Shown: positions 1 to 8,637, counted from the first letter of the stretch. The stretch is 33,012 nt of DNA from Gemmatimonadota bacterium (GCA_028873695.1 JAPPNU010000039.1:1-33012); one strand, 5' to 3'. Translations and numbers: made by a program. Notes: generated by a model not told the origin, from the sequence alone.

Positions 1-17
1 AGTATTTCGACCGCAAG

Positions 18-58
18 GGCCGGCCGTAGCCCGGATGGGCTTTTTCAACGGGCTGTTA
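18..58 (-). repeat. REP-like element, copy A, at the argF 3' end
   Basis: Read on the minus strand it begins with the argF stop codon as TAACAGCCCGTTGAAAAAG and continues into a CCATCCGGGCTACGGCCGG block. Similar sequences lie at 10061-10097 and 20967-21041. On the plus strand AGCCC-GGAT-GGGCT followed by T5 (28-45) could also act as a weak terminator for a gene left of the window. Confidence 0.6.
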
Positions 59-964
59 TCCGAGCAACTGTGTCAGGATCGCCTTCTGGACGTGCATCCT
101 GTTTTCCGCCTGGTCCACCGCCACGCATCGTTGACTCTCCATCACCTCCGCTGTCAACTCGTAGCCTTTGTGTGCGGGCAGACAATGCATGACCAGCGCT
201 CCGGTTTTATCCAGCAGGTCCATATTGATCTGATACGCGGCAAAGGCCTCGACGCGTCGCTTCTTTTCCGCTTCATACGCGGGATCTTCGAAGAACTCCA
301 TGTCGATCCAGGTATCCGTATACAGGAAATCCGCTCCGGCCACCGCCGCCTCCAGGTCCAGGGTCTCGCGGAAGAGACCGGTCCGCCTTGCCCGATCCGT
401 GAGGTCTTCGTCTTCGGAGGGTTTGTTTACTTCCGGCGTCACCGTCGTGATTCGCACTCCGGCCTTGGTACATCCGGCGATCAATGAATTGCACACGTTG
501 TTTCGGATGCCCACGTAGACCAGGTGGGCGCCCTCCAGCTTTCCCCGGATCTCTCGTACCGTCATCAGATCGCCCAGCGCCTGGCAAGGATGGTACCGGT
601 TGCAACACCCGTTGATCACGGGCACCTCGGCCCCGGCTGCAAGTTCCCGGAGGTCGCAATGATTCAACATCCGGGCCATAATGACGTCTGAATACCGGGA
701 AAGTACCTGGGCCTCGTCCCTGAGGTCCGCCAACTGGAAATTGGTGGCGCGCCAATCCAGGTTCATGGCGTGCCCGCCCAGCTGGTTCATCCCCGTTTCG
801 AACGAACATCGGGTCCGCGTCGATGGCTTCTGAAACAGCATCGCCAGCGTTCGGCCCCGCAGTGCTCCGGAAAACCGTTTCGGGTCTGCCTTCATCAACA
901 GACCCGCCTCGACCGTCTCCAGGATTTCTTCGGACGACCACGTCTTGAGCGTAATCAAATCCAT
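56..964 (-). CDS. argF: Ornithine carbamoyltransferase-like protein
   Basis: 302 aa, normal for the aspartate/ornithine carbamoyltransferase family. These cytoplasmic enzymes transfer a carbamoyl group from carbamoyl phosphate, usually to ornithine to make citrulline in arginine synthesis. The carbamoyl-phosphate site is intact: STRTR at 48-52, HPCQ at 125-128 and HCLP at 260-263. RNNVCNS at 154-160 matches the ornithine-contacting Asn region. The usual ornithine loop Asp-x-x-x-Ser-Met-Gly reads Asp217-T-W-I-Asp221-Met222-Glu223, so Ser and Gly are replaced; the substrate could differ from ornithine, or this could be a natural subgroup. The ATG at 964 is the only sensible start; an AGGAGG lies rather far upstream (about 14 nt). 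It lies 82 nt downstream of nrnA on the same strand and may share its transcript. The stop codon is part of a REP-like repeat. Confidence 0.85.
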   Translation of the reverse strand: MDLITLKTWSSEEILETVEAGLLMKADPKRFSGALRGRTLAMLFQKPSTRTRCSFETGMNQLGGHAMNLDWRATNFQLADLRDEAQVLSRYSDVIMARMLNHCDLRELAAGAEVPVINGCCNRYHPCQALGDLMTVREIRGKLEGAHLVYVGIRNNVCNSLIAGCTKAGVRITTVTPEVNKPSEDEDLTDRARRTGLFRETLDLEAAVAGADFLYTDTWIDMEFFEDPAYEAEKKRRVEAFAAYQINMDLLDKTGALVMHCLPAHKGYELTAEVMESQRCVAVDQAENRMHVQKAILTQLLG

Positions 965-1046
965 TGGCGAACGACGTTCCTCCTCGCGCGGGCGAGCGTC
1001 AGACGGCCTGCCGCAGGTCGTGTCAACGCGGTTGGATCGTTCCGCA

Positions 1047-2006
1047 TTAATTCAATTGCTTCTCGACTTCGGCCAACAGCAGGCGTTTCGCCTCTTCGAC
1101 TGGCTTTGCAATCCTGCACCCCGAGGCGCGCCTGTGCCCGCCGCCGCCGAACGCGACGGCGACCCGGTTCACATCCACCCCGCCCCGGGAACGCAGGCTG
1201 ACGCGGAACCTGCCCGGCGCCTCTTCCTTCAGAACCACGGCCACCTGAACCCCGTCTATTGCCATGGCGTGGTCCACCACGGGATCCGGATCGCCGCCTT
1301 TGCGGTAGGTCTCGTGGTCCACCACCACGGTATTCACCCGGCCGTCGCAATGAAGATCCAACGTACCCAACGCGGCCGCCAGCGTCACCATGGTTTCGAG
1401 GCTTTCCCGGGCGAACAACGCGTCGGCGATCGCTTCCGGGTCCGCACCGAAATCCACCAGTTCGCTGCATACCTTCAGCGCGCGTTCCGGATGCGAAACC
1501 CTGAACAGCTTGGTATCGAAAGCGATTCCCGCGTAAATCTGGTTGGCGACCTCCGGCTCGATCTCCGCCTCCGCCGCGAGCAGCAGCCCGTATACCAGCT
1601 CACTGGCGGAACTGGCCGCGCTGTCGACGATGCGGACGCCGCCCTCCGGCTTCCGCACCGTGTGATGATCGATAATCATCGTGCTCGCGTGCTCTCCGAG
1701 CAGCCGACACACGTCGCCCACGCGCTGCGGGTCGAGCGTGGGCGTGTCCACAAATACCGCCCTGTCAAAAGACGGTCGATCCGAAAGAGATCGGTACAAC
1801 TCAATATGCTCAAATCCCGGTAGAAAAGCAAACTTCGGATTCAAAGTCTCGTCGCTGAGGACGAGCCTGCAAACCCGCTCTTTCCGGACAAGCATCTCCC
1901 TCAGCGCCAGGAGGCCCCCAATACCGTCGCAGTCTGCATTGACATGGGTTGCAAGCAGATACGGTTCATCGGGTTCGAAAAAAGATATCGCCGCGGTGTA
2001 ATCCAT
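1047..2006 (-). CDS. nrnA: DHH/DHHA1 phosphoesterase, NrnA-like (nanoRNase/pAp phosphatase)
   Basis: 319 aa, the usual size of NrnA. Family members degrade 2-5 nt RNA fragments, and some dephosphorylate 3'-phosphoadenosine-5'-phosphate. Visible motifs: HVNADCDGIGG near residue 21 (metal-binding HxxDxDG), an Asp in VDTP near 87, the DHH triplet near 118, and a C-terminal DHHA1 domain ending with the substrate-binding GGGGHRRASG near 290. The Mn-binding residues expected for catalysis are present. The gene follows the methyltransferase gene by 27 nt and precedes argF, so the three may be cotranscribed. RecJ-type assignment is unlikely because the protein is too short. Exact substrate preference is inferred from family only. 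Confidence 0.85.
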   Translation of the reverse strand: MDYTAAISFFEPDEPYLLATHVNADCDGIGGLLALREMLVRKERVCRLVLSDETLNPKFAFLPGFEHIELYRSLSDRPSFDRAVFVDTPTLDPQRVGDVCRLLGEHASTMIIDHHTVRKPEGGVRIVDSAASSASELVYGLLLAAEAEIEPEVANQIYAGIAFDTKLFRVSHPERALKVCSELVDFGADPEAIADALFARESLETMVTLAAALGTLDLHCDGRVNTVVVDHETYRKGGDPDPVVDHAMAIDGVQVAVVLKEEAPGRFRVSLRSRGGVDVNRVAVAFGGGGHRRASGCRIAKPVEEAKRLLLAEVEKQLN

Positions 2007-2033
2007 CGTCAGGTTTCGTATCCGTCCACCCGG

Positions 2034-2849
2034 TTATCCTGTCACGTCCCCGGAGCCCTTCGTCACGCTCCCCAGCCCGTTACCTTCGCCGACTTTGCGC
2101 AGTACGAAATGCACCCGGTCCGAATCTTCGTCAGGCCCGCGGAAACCAAATCCGTCGTAGGACCCTTCCAGCGAAAACGGTGACTGTTCCAGTGCGGCCA
2201 ATATATCCGGCAGTGCATAGATTCGCTGCCGATGTTCCTCTACCACGGATTCGTCCGTCTGTTTGAACCTGATGTCGAATCGATTGAACTGGATCCCGTT
2301 CCTGTAGAAGCTCTCCCTGACGTAAGTGAACCCGTCGCCGCCGTCCTTATCCGTCAGCCTGCGAAAATATCGCAGCGAGTTCGTTTCAGTACAGACGTCG
2401 AATACGAAGAGGCCGTCCGGCAGCAGAATCCCGTGGACCTCTGTCAGCGCCAGGGCGACGTCCTCGATCGTCATGAGGTAATTCATGCTGTCGTACAGAC
2501 AGAGCGCCGCTTCCACGCGCGGCAGGCCTGACAGGTCCGTCAGGTTTCTCAGGAAGAATTCGACATTCTGCCCTGCTTTCAGGGTTTTGTCTACGGCCAC
2601 GTCCAGCATTTCGCGGCAACTGTCCGCTCCGTAAGCGCGGTAGTTCCGCTTACCCAGTTCCAGCGCCATGCTGCCCGTGCCGCACGCCAGGTCGAGTATC
2701 CGCGGCGGCGCCGCGTTGTGTCTGGCAAAGACGGCCTCGATGTAGTCCGCCCATTGCACGTAGTCCACGTGCCGCATGACGTAATCATAAATCTCCGCGA
2801 GCCGGGTGTAGGGCTGCGCCCTGCGTTTTTCCCTTTTTCGAGTAAACAT
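2034..2849 (-). CDS. Class I SAM-dependent methyltransferase, substrate unknown
   Basis: 271 aa. A Rossmann-fold methyltransferase shown by motif I ILDLACGTGSMALELG near residues 51-66, followed by an acidic residue at the end of strand 2 (YGADSCREM) and a hydrophobic strand-4 segment with LCLYDSMNYL. The C-terminal half has a strand-rich segment (GIQFNRFDIRF) typical of small-molecule methyltransferases of the ubiE-like broad group, but nothing identifies the acceptor. The N-terminus is basic (FTRKREKRR). It sits 27 nt upstream of nrnA. The upstream gap contains a rho-independent terminator for rqcP and a partial copy of the intergenic repeat whose end lies about 14 nt from this start codon. 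No clear Shine-Dalgarno sequence is visible. Confidence 0.75.
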   Translation of the reverse strand: MFTRKREKRRAQPYTRLAEIYDYVMRHVDYVQWADYIEAVFARHNAAPPRILDLACGTGSMALELGKRNYRAYGADSCREMLDVAVDKTLKAGQNVEFFLRNLTDLSGLPRVEAALCLYDSMNYLMTIEDVALALTEVHGILLPDGLFVFDVCTETNSLRYFRRLTDKDGGDGFTYVRESFYRNGIQFNRFDIRFKQTDESVVEEHRQRIYALPDILAALEQSPFSLEGSYDGFGFRGPDEDSDRVHFVLRKVGEGNGLGSVTKGSGDVTG

Positions 2850-2862
2850 AAATCCAATATAG

Positions 2863-2898
2863 GTAGCTGCCTTAAAATTCCCAGCGGTCTTTCGTTCC
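2863..2898 (-). repeat. Partial copy of the 160-186 bp intergenic repeat
   Basis: The plus-strand sequence AGCTGCCTTAAAATTCCCAG and the following CGGTCTTTCG resemble the end of the full elements at 22940-23100 and 27633-27818 (GAAGCTGTCTTAAAATTC then CGGCGGTCTTCG). As in those copies, this end faces the start of the downstream gene. The other end is missing; a terminator occupies that side. Confidence 0.55.
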
Positions 2899-2909
2899 GG
2901 GGTACGCTC

Positions 2910-2935
2910 AAAAAAAGCCCCGCCCCGCAGGGCCG
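2910..2935 (-). terminator. Rho-independent terminator downstream of rqcP
   Basis: On the minus strand a GC-rich hairpin (GGCCCTGCGGGGCGGGGC) is followed by seven T residues. It lies about 35 nt past the rqcP stop codon and probably separates the mfd-surA-rqcP unit from the methyltransferase-nrnA-argF unit. Confidence 0.7.
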
Positions 2936-2971
2936 GACTCGACGGCTTGCACGTCCTCGAAATGGGTGCCT

Positions 2972-3244
2972 TTAGAAGTCGGTAACCTCGCGCGCTTCGT
3001 CACGAAGCACTTCGTAATAAGTCCTTGCCGCCGACCTCGAGACGTTCCCGGCGGGAAGCTTGAGTATTTCCAGCTCCAGGTAGCGATCCAGAAAGGAAAT
3101 GCTCACCCGCCTGCCGGGCACGACGGGCTGACCCGGCTTCGCCCGCCGCCCGTCCAGCATGACGATCCCGTTCTCGCAGGCGCGTTTTGCCTCGGAACGG
3201 CGCCGTGTCAGACAACATCGCTTAAGGTACAAATCGAGCCGCAT
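2972..3244 (-). CDS. rqcP: S4-domain RNA-binding protein, RqcP/Hsp15-like
   Basis: 90 aa from the ATG at 3244 (MRLDLYLKR). S4 domain in the first 55 residues, with the RLDxxLKxxxLxKRRSxAKxxC pattern and VMLDGRRAKPGQPVVPG, then a tail ending TYYEVLRDEA that resembles the RqcP/YabO end. Family role: RqcP binds 23S rRNA and tRNA on stalled 50S subunits and supports alanine tailing by RqcH; Hsp15 is the proteobacterial relative. A longer start at 3310 is open, but it adds a non-conserved Arg-rich leader; no good ribosome-binding site is seen for either. It lies 62 nt after surA and downstream of mfd; in Bacillus rqcP (yabO) is also close to mfd, which supports the assignment. Confidence 0.8.
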   Translation of the reverse strand: MRLDLYLKRCCLTRRRSEAKRACENGIVMLDGRRAKPGQPVVPGRRVSISFLDRYLELEILKLPAGNVSRSAARTYYEVLRDEAREVTDF

Positions 3245-3306
3245 ATCAAATGTGAAGCGTTGCCGAAACCTGATGGAGGAGCGTTGCGCGGCCGTACACG
3301 GCCGCC

Positions 3307-4608
3307 TCACTCCTGCGGTCCGCTACCGTAACCGAGATCGTACGGGCGAACTTCCACGTACAGACGCTCCCGCGTTTCCGAGAGCACCTCGTCAAACCGC
3401 TCTTGCAGGCGGACCTGTTGTATGATTTCCTTCACGCCGTCCTGGTCGTCATTCACCTTTACGACATGCCATCCGTACTCCGTCTGAATCGGCGCGCTTA
3501 CTTCGCCCATGCGCATGGTTTTCACGACGTCCGCGAATTCGGATGGCAGGTTTTCCTGCGTGAACGGACCGGGAAGCCGCCCGCCCTTCTTCGCGGTCTC
3601 CCCGTGCGCGGAATGTTCTCGAGCCAGTTCGGCGAAATCCTCTCCCGCCTGGGCTTTTTTCGCCAGATCCAACGCTTTGTCGTAGGCCGTCTTCACGTCC
3701 CGTGCCGAGGGCTGCAGCGGAATGAGAATGTGCCGCGCCCGAACCTGGTCCCCGGACGCCGCTTCCACCTTGATGACGTGGAAACCGAACTTCGTCCTGA
3801 CCGGCGCGCTGACTTCCCCGGGCCGCAGCGCGAAGGCCGCCTCCTCAAACGCCGGGACCATGCGTCCGCGCGGAAAATAGCCGAGGTCGCCGCCGTCCTC
3901 CCGGCTACCCGCGTCGCTCGAATACTGTTTCGCCAGGGTCGCGAAGTCTTCACCGTCTTTCAGGCGGTCGATGATCGCTTCCGCCTGCGCCCTGATTTCA
4001 GCGGCCCGGTCGTCGGACGCTTCGATTTCCACCAGGAGGTGACTGATACTCAACAATGGCGGAAGCTCGTTCTTGTAGCGGGCCTTATATTCCTGAACGT
4101 CCTTGAACGACACTTCGACCTGCTGGCTGAGGCGTGTATACATCCGCTGTCTCAGGAAATCCTTCCGAAACTCCTGCCTGTACTGGTCGCGCAGGTCCCG
4201 TTCCGTTACGCCCCCTTCTGCAAGCTGGCTGGCAAACTCCTCTTCGCCATGTTCCGCCTTGAGTTCCCAGACCCGGGAACGGACCGCACGTTCGATGATC
4301 TCTTCGTCCACCTCGATGCTGTCCTGTTCGGCCCTGGCCAGCAGGAGCTTTTCCTGGATCATGTTCCCAAGTATAACCTCGAACAACTCACCGACCCTGT
4401 CCGGCGTGAGGTCTTCCCTGCTCAGCCCCTGCTGCATGGCAACGAGCGTCATGCTGGACATCACGTCTGAACGCAATACGATCTGATCGTCCACCACCGC
4501 GACGATCTGATCCAGCAGCTGAGGTTTTGCCGCGGCGTTCACCGCGCATGTCAGCGCCGCAACCGCGGCCAAAGCGAACCACGCACCCTTTGGAAGGCGT
4601 TTTGTCAT
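3307..4608 (-). CDS. surA: SurA/PpiC-type periplasmic peptidyl-prolyl isomerase
   Basis: 433 aa from the ATG at 4608. Signal peptide at the N-terminus: KR, then hydrophobic GAWFALAAVAALTCAV, then AAA-K as a cleavage site. A SurA N-terminal domain follows, beginning LLDQIVAVVDDQIVLRSDV. Two parvulin rotamase domains follow, roughly 185-285 (SISHLLVEI to FGFHVIKVE) and 293-395 (RARHILIPL to YGWHVVKV), each with a G-D-L/GGRLG-type loop. SurA helps fold outer-membrane beta-barrels such as the SusC-like receptor found in this window. The start was chosen because MTKRLPKG gives a standard signal peptide and GGAGA lies upstream; a start at 4668 would add 20 non-signal residues. It is 135 nt downstream of mfd. 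Confidence 0.88.
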   Translation of the reverse strand: MTKRLPKGAWFALAAVAALTCAVNAAAKPQLLDQIVAVVDDQIVLRSDVMSSMTLVAMQQGLSREDLTPDRVGELFEVILGNMIQEKLLLARAEQDSIEVDEEIIERAVRSRVWELKAEHGEEEFASQLAEGGVTERDLRDQYRQEFRKDFLRQRMYTRLSQQVEVSFKDVQEYKARYKNELPPLLSISHLLVEIEASDDRAAEIRAQAEAIIDRLKDGEDFATLAKQYSSDAGSREDGGDLGYFPRGRMVPAFEEAAFALRPGEVSAPVRTKFGFHVIKVEAASGDQVRARHILIPLQPSARDVKTAYDKALDLAKKAQAGEDFAELAREHSAHGETAKKGGRLPGPFTQENLPSEFADVVKTMRMGEVSAPIQTEYGWHVVKVNDDQDGVKEIIQQVRLQERFDEVLSETRERLYVEVRPYDLGYGSGPQE

Positions 4609-4743
4609 CGTTTTCCATCTCCGATTGCGAGGTGCCTCCCCACGGCCTTCGCGGGGCGATTGTCGCAACTCTTATCTGTGACTTCCGGGTCGTCGAACGG
4701 TTCCGAAAGTTCCGTCCCGGTATCCGGCCGGGAATATATCCGT

Positions 4744-7700
4744 TCAGACGAGGCTCTGCAACACCTTTTTGGCGTCTGCAAGGCGTTCCCTGGGGCCGGC
4801 GCCCTCCAATTCCGCCTCGATCAGCACCTGCTCCCCCAGGGAAAACTGGAGCGGAACCGGCGCAGCCGATATCCATGCTTCCACCTGCTTCCTCGTCAGC
4901 ATTCGGCCGCCGGGAAATACGACCGCCAGCCTGCGTCCGGTACGTACCGTTTGAGCGCGCAACTGCCTCGCCAGTATCCTCACGGAAACTGTATCCAGCA
5001 GCGCCGCGGCAGGACCGGGCAACGGACCGAACCGGTCCGCCATTTCTTCCTCGAGCGCCAGGACTTCGACCGTTTGCCGGCAGTCGCCAAGACGCTGGTA
5101 GAACTGCATCTTCAGATCTTCTTCCGATATATAGGTTTCGGGAATATAGGCGGATACGGCCACCTGCACGTCCGGCTCCTCGACGGGCTCGGTTTCGTTG
5201 CCGTGAATCTGGGCGATCGCCTCATCCAGCAGACGGCAATAGAGTTCGAAGCCGACGGCCGTTATATGCCCGTGTTGTTGTGCGCCCAGAAGATTGCCCG
5301 TTCCCCGGATCTCCATGTCCCGCATTGAGATATTGAACCCAGAGCCGAGATCCGCGAATTCCTCGATAGCGCGCAGGCGCCGCACGGCCGGCTTTTTCAG
5401 CGACTTCCAGGAAGGAATCAAAAGGTACGCAAACGCCTGCCGCGCCGAACGACCCACGCGGCCGCGAAGCTGGTAGAGTTGCGCGAGCCCCATGCGGTCG
5501 GCCCGGTTCACGATCAGCGTATTCACACTGGGGATATCCAGTCCCGACTCGATGATCATCGTGGAAATCAGGCAGTCGTACCTGGCGTCCAGAAAATCCA
5601 TCATCACCTTTTCGAGTTGTCTTTCCGGCATCTGGCCGTGGGCCACTCCGAACCGCACCTGCGGGACGAGCTGCTCGAGGAAATTCACGATGGCCGGCAT
5701 CGACTGCACCCTGTTGTGGACAAAATACACCTGTCCCCCCCGGTCGACTTCCCGCAGGATGGCCTCCGCGACCCGCTCCTCGTCAAACGGCAGGACTTCG
5801 GTCGTAATGGGCAGCCGGTCTCTGGGGGGCGTACGGATGATGGACATATCCCGGGCGCCCATCAGGGACATGTGGAGCGTCCTGGGAATCGGCGTCGCCG
5901 TCAGCGTGAGTACATCCACCTGCCGCCGAACCTGCTTGAGCCGCTCCTTGTGACGAACGCCGAACCGGTGTTCTTCATCGATCACGAGCAATCCAAGATC
6001 CCGAAACCGGACGTCCTGCGACAACATGCGGTGTGTGCCGACCGCAACGTCAACCCGCCCTTCGGCGAGGCCGTCCAGCGCCGTCCGCAACTCACGGGGC
6101 GTACGAAACCGGCTCAACACGTCGACCGTAACCGGGAGACCGTCCAACCGCTCCGAAAACGTGCGATAGTGCTGCTGCGCGAGGATGGTGGTCGGCGCCA
6201 GAACCGCAACCTGCTTCCCGTCGGCCACCGCCTTGAACGCCGCTCTCACCGCCACTTCGGTTTTTCCGTACCCGACGTCGCCGCACACCAGGCGATCCAT
6301 CGGCGCCGACTGTTCCATGTCGTTTTTTACTTCGCGAATCGTCTGAAGTTGATCCCGCGTCTCCTGGAACGGAAACGAAGCTTCAAGGGCTCCCTGGAGC
6401 GCTGTGTCATTCGAGAACTCGATTCCGGGCGTTGCTTTTCGCTCCGCGTAGAGAGAAAGCAACTCGCCCGCCATCTTGAAGACCTCCTTCCTGGCCTTTT
6501 CCTTAATGCGTTCCCAGGCTGCCGTACCCAGCTTGTTCAGCGCCGGGACGATGCCATCCTGTCCCGCGTACTTTTGCACGCGGTCCATCTGGTCCACCGG
6601 TACGAACACCCGGTCTCCGCCTCTGTAATACATCGTCAGACAGTCCTGTCGGACCCCGTCGACCGTGAGATGTTCGATACCTTCGTAACGGCCGATTCCA
6701 TGGTCCACGTGTACGACGAAATCGCCCGCCCGGAGGCTTGAAATGCTGCGTATCGGCGTGGCGTCCTTGAATCGCCTGTAACGGCGCCGCCGGCGCGTGA
6801 GCGTGTAGATCTCGTGATCGTTCAGCACTGCCACTCGCGCCGTCGGGGACGTATACGTGAAGCCGCTGTGCAGGGTGCCCACCTGTATCGTTATCAGGCG
6901 CTCCTCTTCCTCGAGCAGTTCTTCAAACCGTGCTTTCTGGCCCTGGCTCTCGCACAACAGGACCACCTCGTAATCCGCCTGCCAGTGTCTCCTCAGGTCC
7001 TCCTTCAATGATTCCAGATGACCTTCGTATCGCCTGCCGCCGATGCCGGAGAAGTGGACGCCGTCCTCCGACGGTCCGCCCAACGGCCAGTTCAGGACCC
7101 GGCGCATTCCGGCCAGGCGCTTCAGGGTCGCTTCCGGATGACGGGCGACGGAACACGCCGGAAGCGGCTCCGGCTCTCCGCGCCTCTTCTTCTGGCGACG
7201 CGCCGCCACCTCCACCCGCGCCCAGGCGTCTGCCGCAGCCGTTTCCACGGCCGCGGGGTCGTCCACGACGACGTAACCCTCCTGAACGTGGTCCAGCAGA
7301 CAGGTGTTGTCCCTGTACAATACGCCCAGGTAATGCTCGAGCCCGTCGAATGCGCCCTGACTCTCCACCAGCTCACGCAGCCCTTCAAGGCTCATCCCGA
7401 GTTGCCGTTCCGCGTCGACCAGATGTGTGTCAAACACGTCCGACAACGTCTCCGCCAGGACCGCCTCGCGGCAAGGCAGCACCCGCACGGTTTCGCGTCC
7501 GGCCACAGACCGCTGCGTACCCAGATCGAACGCTCGAATCGATTCCACCTCGTCGCCGAAGAACTCGATGCGGACCGGGTGCGTGCTGCCAAACGAGCAG
7601 ACGTCCAGGATCCCGCCCCGCACGCTGAATTGCCCCACCCCGCCAACCAGGGTCACGCGCTCATAGCCGATATCCACCAGATGTTCCGCCAGTCCATCCG

Positions 7701-8154
7701 GCGCGACTTCCTCCCCGACCCGTATCTCCTGAACCGCCAGATCAAACAGGTCGGGCGGCAGGGTGTGGCTCATCAGGGCCGCCACCGGCGCTACCACAAC
7801 CCCGTCACCCGCCCCCTGCAGCTGATCCAGGGCCTCCAGCCGAAGCCCCATCACGTCGAGATGTGGCGACCGGTGGTCGTATGGAGACCCGCCCCAGGGC
7901 GGGAACATGCCCACGCGCGCCGAACCCAGCACGCGCTCCAGATCGTCCCGCACTTCCTCCGCCCGGTTCTCCGAAGCACAGACCACCAATACAGGGCCCG
8001 TCGCGGTTTTCTCAACACAGGCGATGCCGAACGCCGTCAGCGAGCCCGGGAGCCCGCGTACGGGTATTTCGGGCGTTTGCGCAACGACCAGACGCGCCAG
8101 TTCCTCGAACGGCCGTGACTTTACCAACCTGTCATAAATCTGCTTGATCGTCAT
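4744..8154 (-). CDS. mfd: Transcription-repair coupling factor Mfd
   Basis: 1136 aa, full length. Mfd removes RNA polymerase stalled at DNA lesions and recruits UvrA. Seen in order: UvrB-like N-terminal region (about 1-340), the RNA polymerase-interacting CarD/RID domain (about 470-540, SLRAGDFVVHVDHGIGRYEG), SF2 translocase with Walker A GDVGYGKTE at 625-633, a DEEH box in VIDEEHRFG, motif III TATPIPRTL, motif VI with QLRGRVGRS, the TRG motif segment with MRDMEIRGTGNLLG, and a C-terminal regulatory domain. The ATG at 8154 is preceded by a purine-rich GGGGAAC. The adjacent upstream region has two terminators that separate mfd from tRNA-Asp; mfd's own promoter was not identified. Confidence 0.97.
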   Translation of the reverse strand: MTIKQIYDRLVKSRPFEELARLVVAQTPEIPVRGLPGSLTAFGIACVEKTATGPVLVVCASENRAEEVRDDLERVLGSARVGMFPPWGGSPYDHRSPHLDVMGLRLEALDQLQGAGDGVVVAPVAALMSHTLPPDLFDLAVQEIRVGEEVAPDGLAEHLVDIGYERVTLVGGVGQFSVRGGILDVCSFGSTHPVRIEFFGDEVESIRAFDLGTQRSVAGRETVRVLPCREAVLAETLSDVFDTHLVDAERQLGMSLEGLRELVESQGAFDGLEHYLGVLYRDNTCLLDHVQEGYVVVDDPAAVETAAADAWARVEVAARRQKKRRGEPEPLPACSVARHPEATLKRLAGMRRVLNWPLGGPSEDGVHFSGIGGRRYEGHLESLKEDLRRHWQADYEVVLLCESQGQKARFEELLEEEERLITIQVGTLHSGFTYTSPTARVAVLNDHEIYTLTRRRRRYRRFKDATPIRSISSLRAGDFVVHVDHGIGRYEGIEHLTVDGVRQDCLTMYYRGGDRVFVPVDQMDRVQKYAGQDGIVPALNKLGTAAWERIKEKARKEVFKMAGELLSLYAERKATPGIEFSNDTALQGALEASFPFQETRDQLQTIREVKNDMEQSAPMDRLVCGDVGYGKTEVAVRAAFKAVADGKQVAVLAPTTILAQQHYRTFSERLDGLPVTVDVLSRFRTPRELRTALDGLAEGRVDVAVGTHRMLSQDVRFRDLGLLVIDEEHRFGVRHKERLKQVRRQVDVLTLTATPIPRTLHMSLMGARDMSIIRTPPRDRLPITTEVLPFDEERVAEAILREVDRGGQVYFVHNRVQSMPAIVNFLEQLVPQVRFGVAHGQMPERQLEKVMMDFLDARYDCLISTMIIESGLDIPSVNTLIVNRADRMGLAQLYQLRGRVGRSARQAFAYLLIPSWKSLKKPAVRRLRAIEEFADLGSGFNISMRDMEIRGTGNLLGAQQHGHITAVGFELYCRLLDEAIAQIHGNETEPVEEPDVQVAVSAYIPETYISEEDLKMQFYQRLGDCRQTVEVLALEEEMADRFGPLPGPAAALLDTVSVRILARQLRAQTVRTGRRLAVVFPGGRMLTRKQVEAWISAAPVPLQFSLGEQVLIEAELEGAGPRERLADAKKVLQSLV

Positions 8155-8264
8155 TCATGTTCCCCGGAACCCGGTTCGCAGTGGCTCCACCGTACGAAAA
8201 GACGCTGGCGACGAATGATGAAAGCCCCGGGACGGAATACCGTGACCGACCCCAACGCCAAAAG

Positions 8265-8288
8265 GCCCGACACTGTGTTGAGTCGGGC
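8265..8288 (-). terminator. Rho-independent terminator, distal to tRNA-Asp
   Basis: Perfect 7-bp stem GCCCGAC/GTCGGGC with a 10-nt loop; on the minus strand it is followed by CTTTT. It lies past a first terminator-like hairpin and would insulate mfd from the tRNA transcript. Confidence 0.65.
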
Positions 8289-8305
8289 ATTATAGGTACA
8301 AATAC

Positions 8306-8338
8306 AAAAAACCACCCTTCCCCATGAGGTGAAGTGGT
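8306..8338 (-). terminator. Rho-independent terminator after tRNA-Asp
   Basis: On the minus strand ACCACTTC pairs with GAAGGGTGGT (two-base bulge) and is followed by six T residues. It starts about 60 nt after the tRNA 3' end. Confidence 0.65.
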
Positions 8339-8400
8339 GGGCGTCCGCAGTCCCGCGAAGCTTCGAGACGCGGCAGAAGAGGCCTTCGGAAAGCATTAAA

Positions 8401-8479
8401 TGGCGGGGTAGACGGGACTCGAACCCGCGACCTCAGGCTTGACAGGCCTGCACTCTCACCAATGCTGAGCTACTACCCC
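8401..8479 (-). tRNA. tRNA-Asp (anticodon GTC)
   Basis: Folds as a complete cloverleaf on the minus strand: acceptor GGGGTAG/CTACCCC, TA at positions 8-9, a D arm beginning GCTC, anticodon stem CAGGC/GCCTG with loop CTGTCAA giving anticodon GTC, T arm GCGGG-TTCGAGT-CCCGT. G73 (an aspartate identity base) and a genome-encoded CCA end the gene. The CCA occupies 8401-8403. It is transcribed alone from a near-consensus promoter. Confidence 0.96.
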
Positions 8480-8528
8480 GCGTCGTGTGGAACCAATGTC
8501 CGGATCTCCCGCATTTTGAGCGGGCGTA

Positions 8529-8557
8529 AAGATAACACAGCCCCCTGATGCTGTCAA
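8529..8557 (-). promoter_or_regulatory. Sigma-70-type promoter of tRNA-Asp
   Basis: Minus strand TTGACA, 17-nt spacer, TATCTT. The predicted start is about 40 nt upstream of the tRNA 5' end. A small hairpin (CCCGC/GCGGG, 8508-8524) lies at the predicted transcription start. Confidence 0.8.
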
Positions 8558-8608
8558 GCCTTTTCAGGTGAATTCCACGCCGGCGCGCGCTTCGTCGGGT
8601 GTCCCTCC

Positions 8609-8637
8609 TTGCCTCCGTATGCCCTTTGTCTTATATT
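8609..8637 (+). promoter_or_regulatory. Probable promoter of hom
   Basis: TTGCCT, 17-nt spacer, TATATT on the plus strand, about 90-100 nt upstream of the homoserine dehydrogenase start and divergent from the tRNA promoter. Confidence 0.6.

Noticed and set aside
945..1823. 292-aa plus-strand ORF opposite nrnA
   Set aside because: Shadow of a well-supported DHH phosphoesterase; His/Arg-rich composition typical of antisense frames in GC-rich DNA.
4651..4743. TTATCTGTGA and a CCCGG/CCGGG hairpin between mfd and surA
   Set aside because: The first is not a DnaA box (wrong second half) and the hairpin has no T run.
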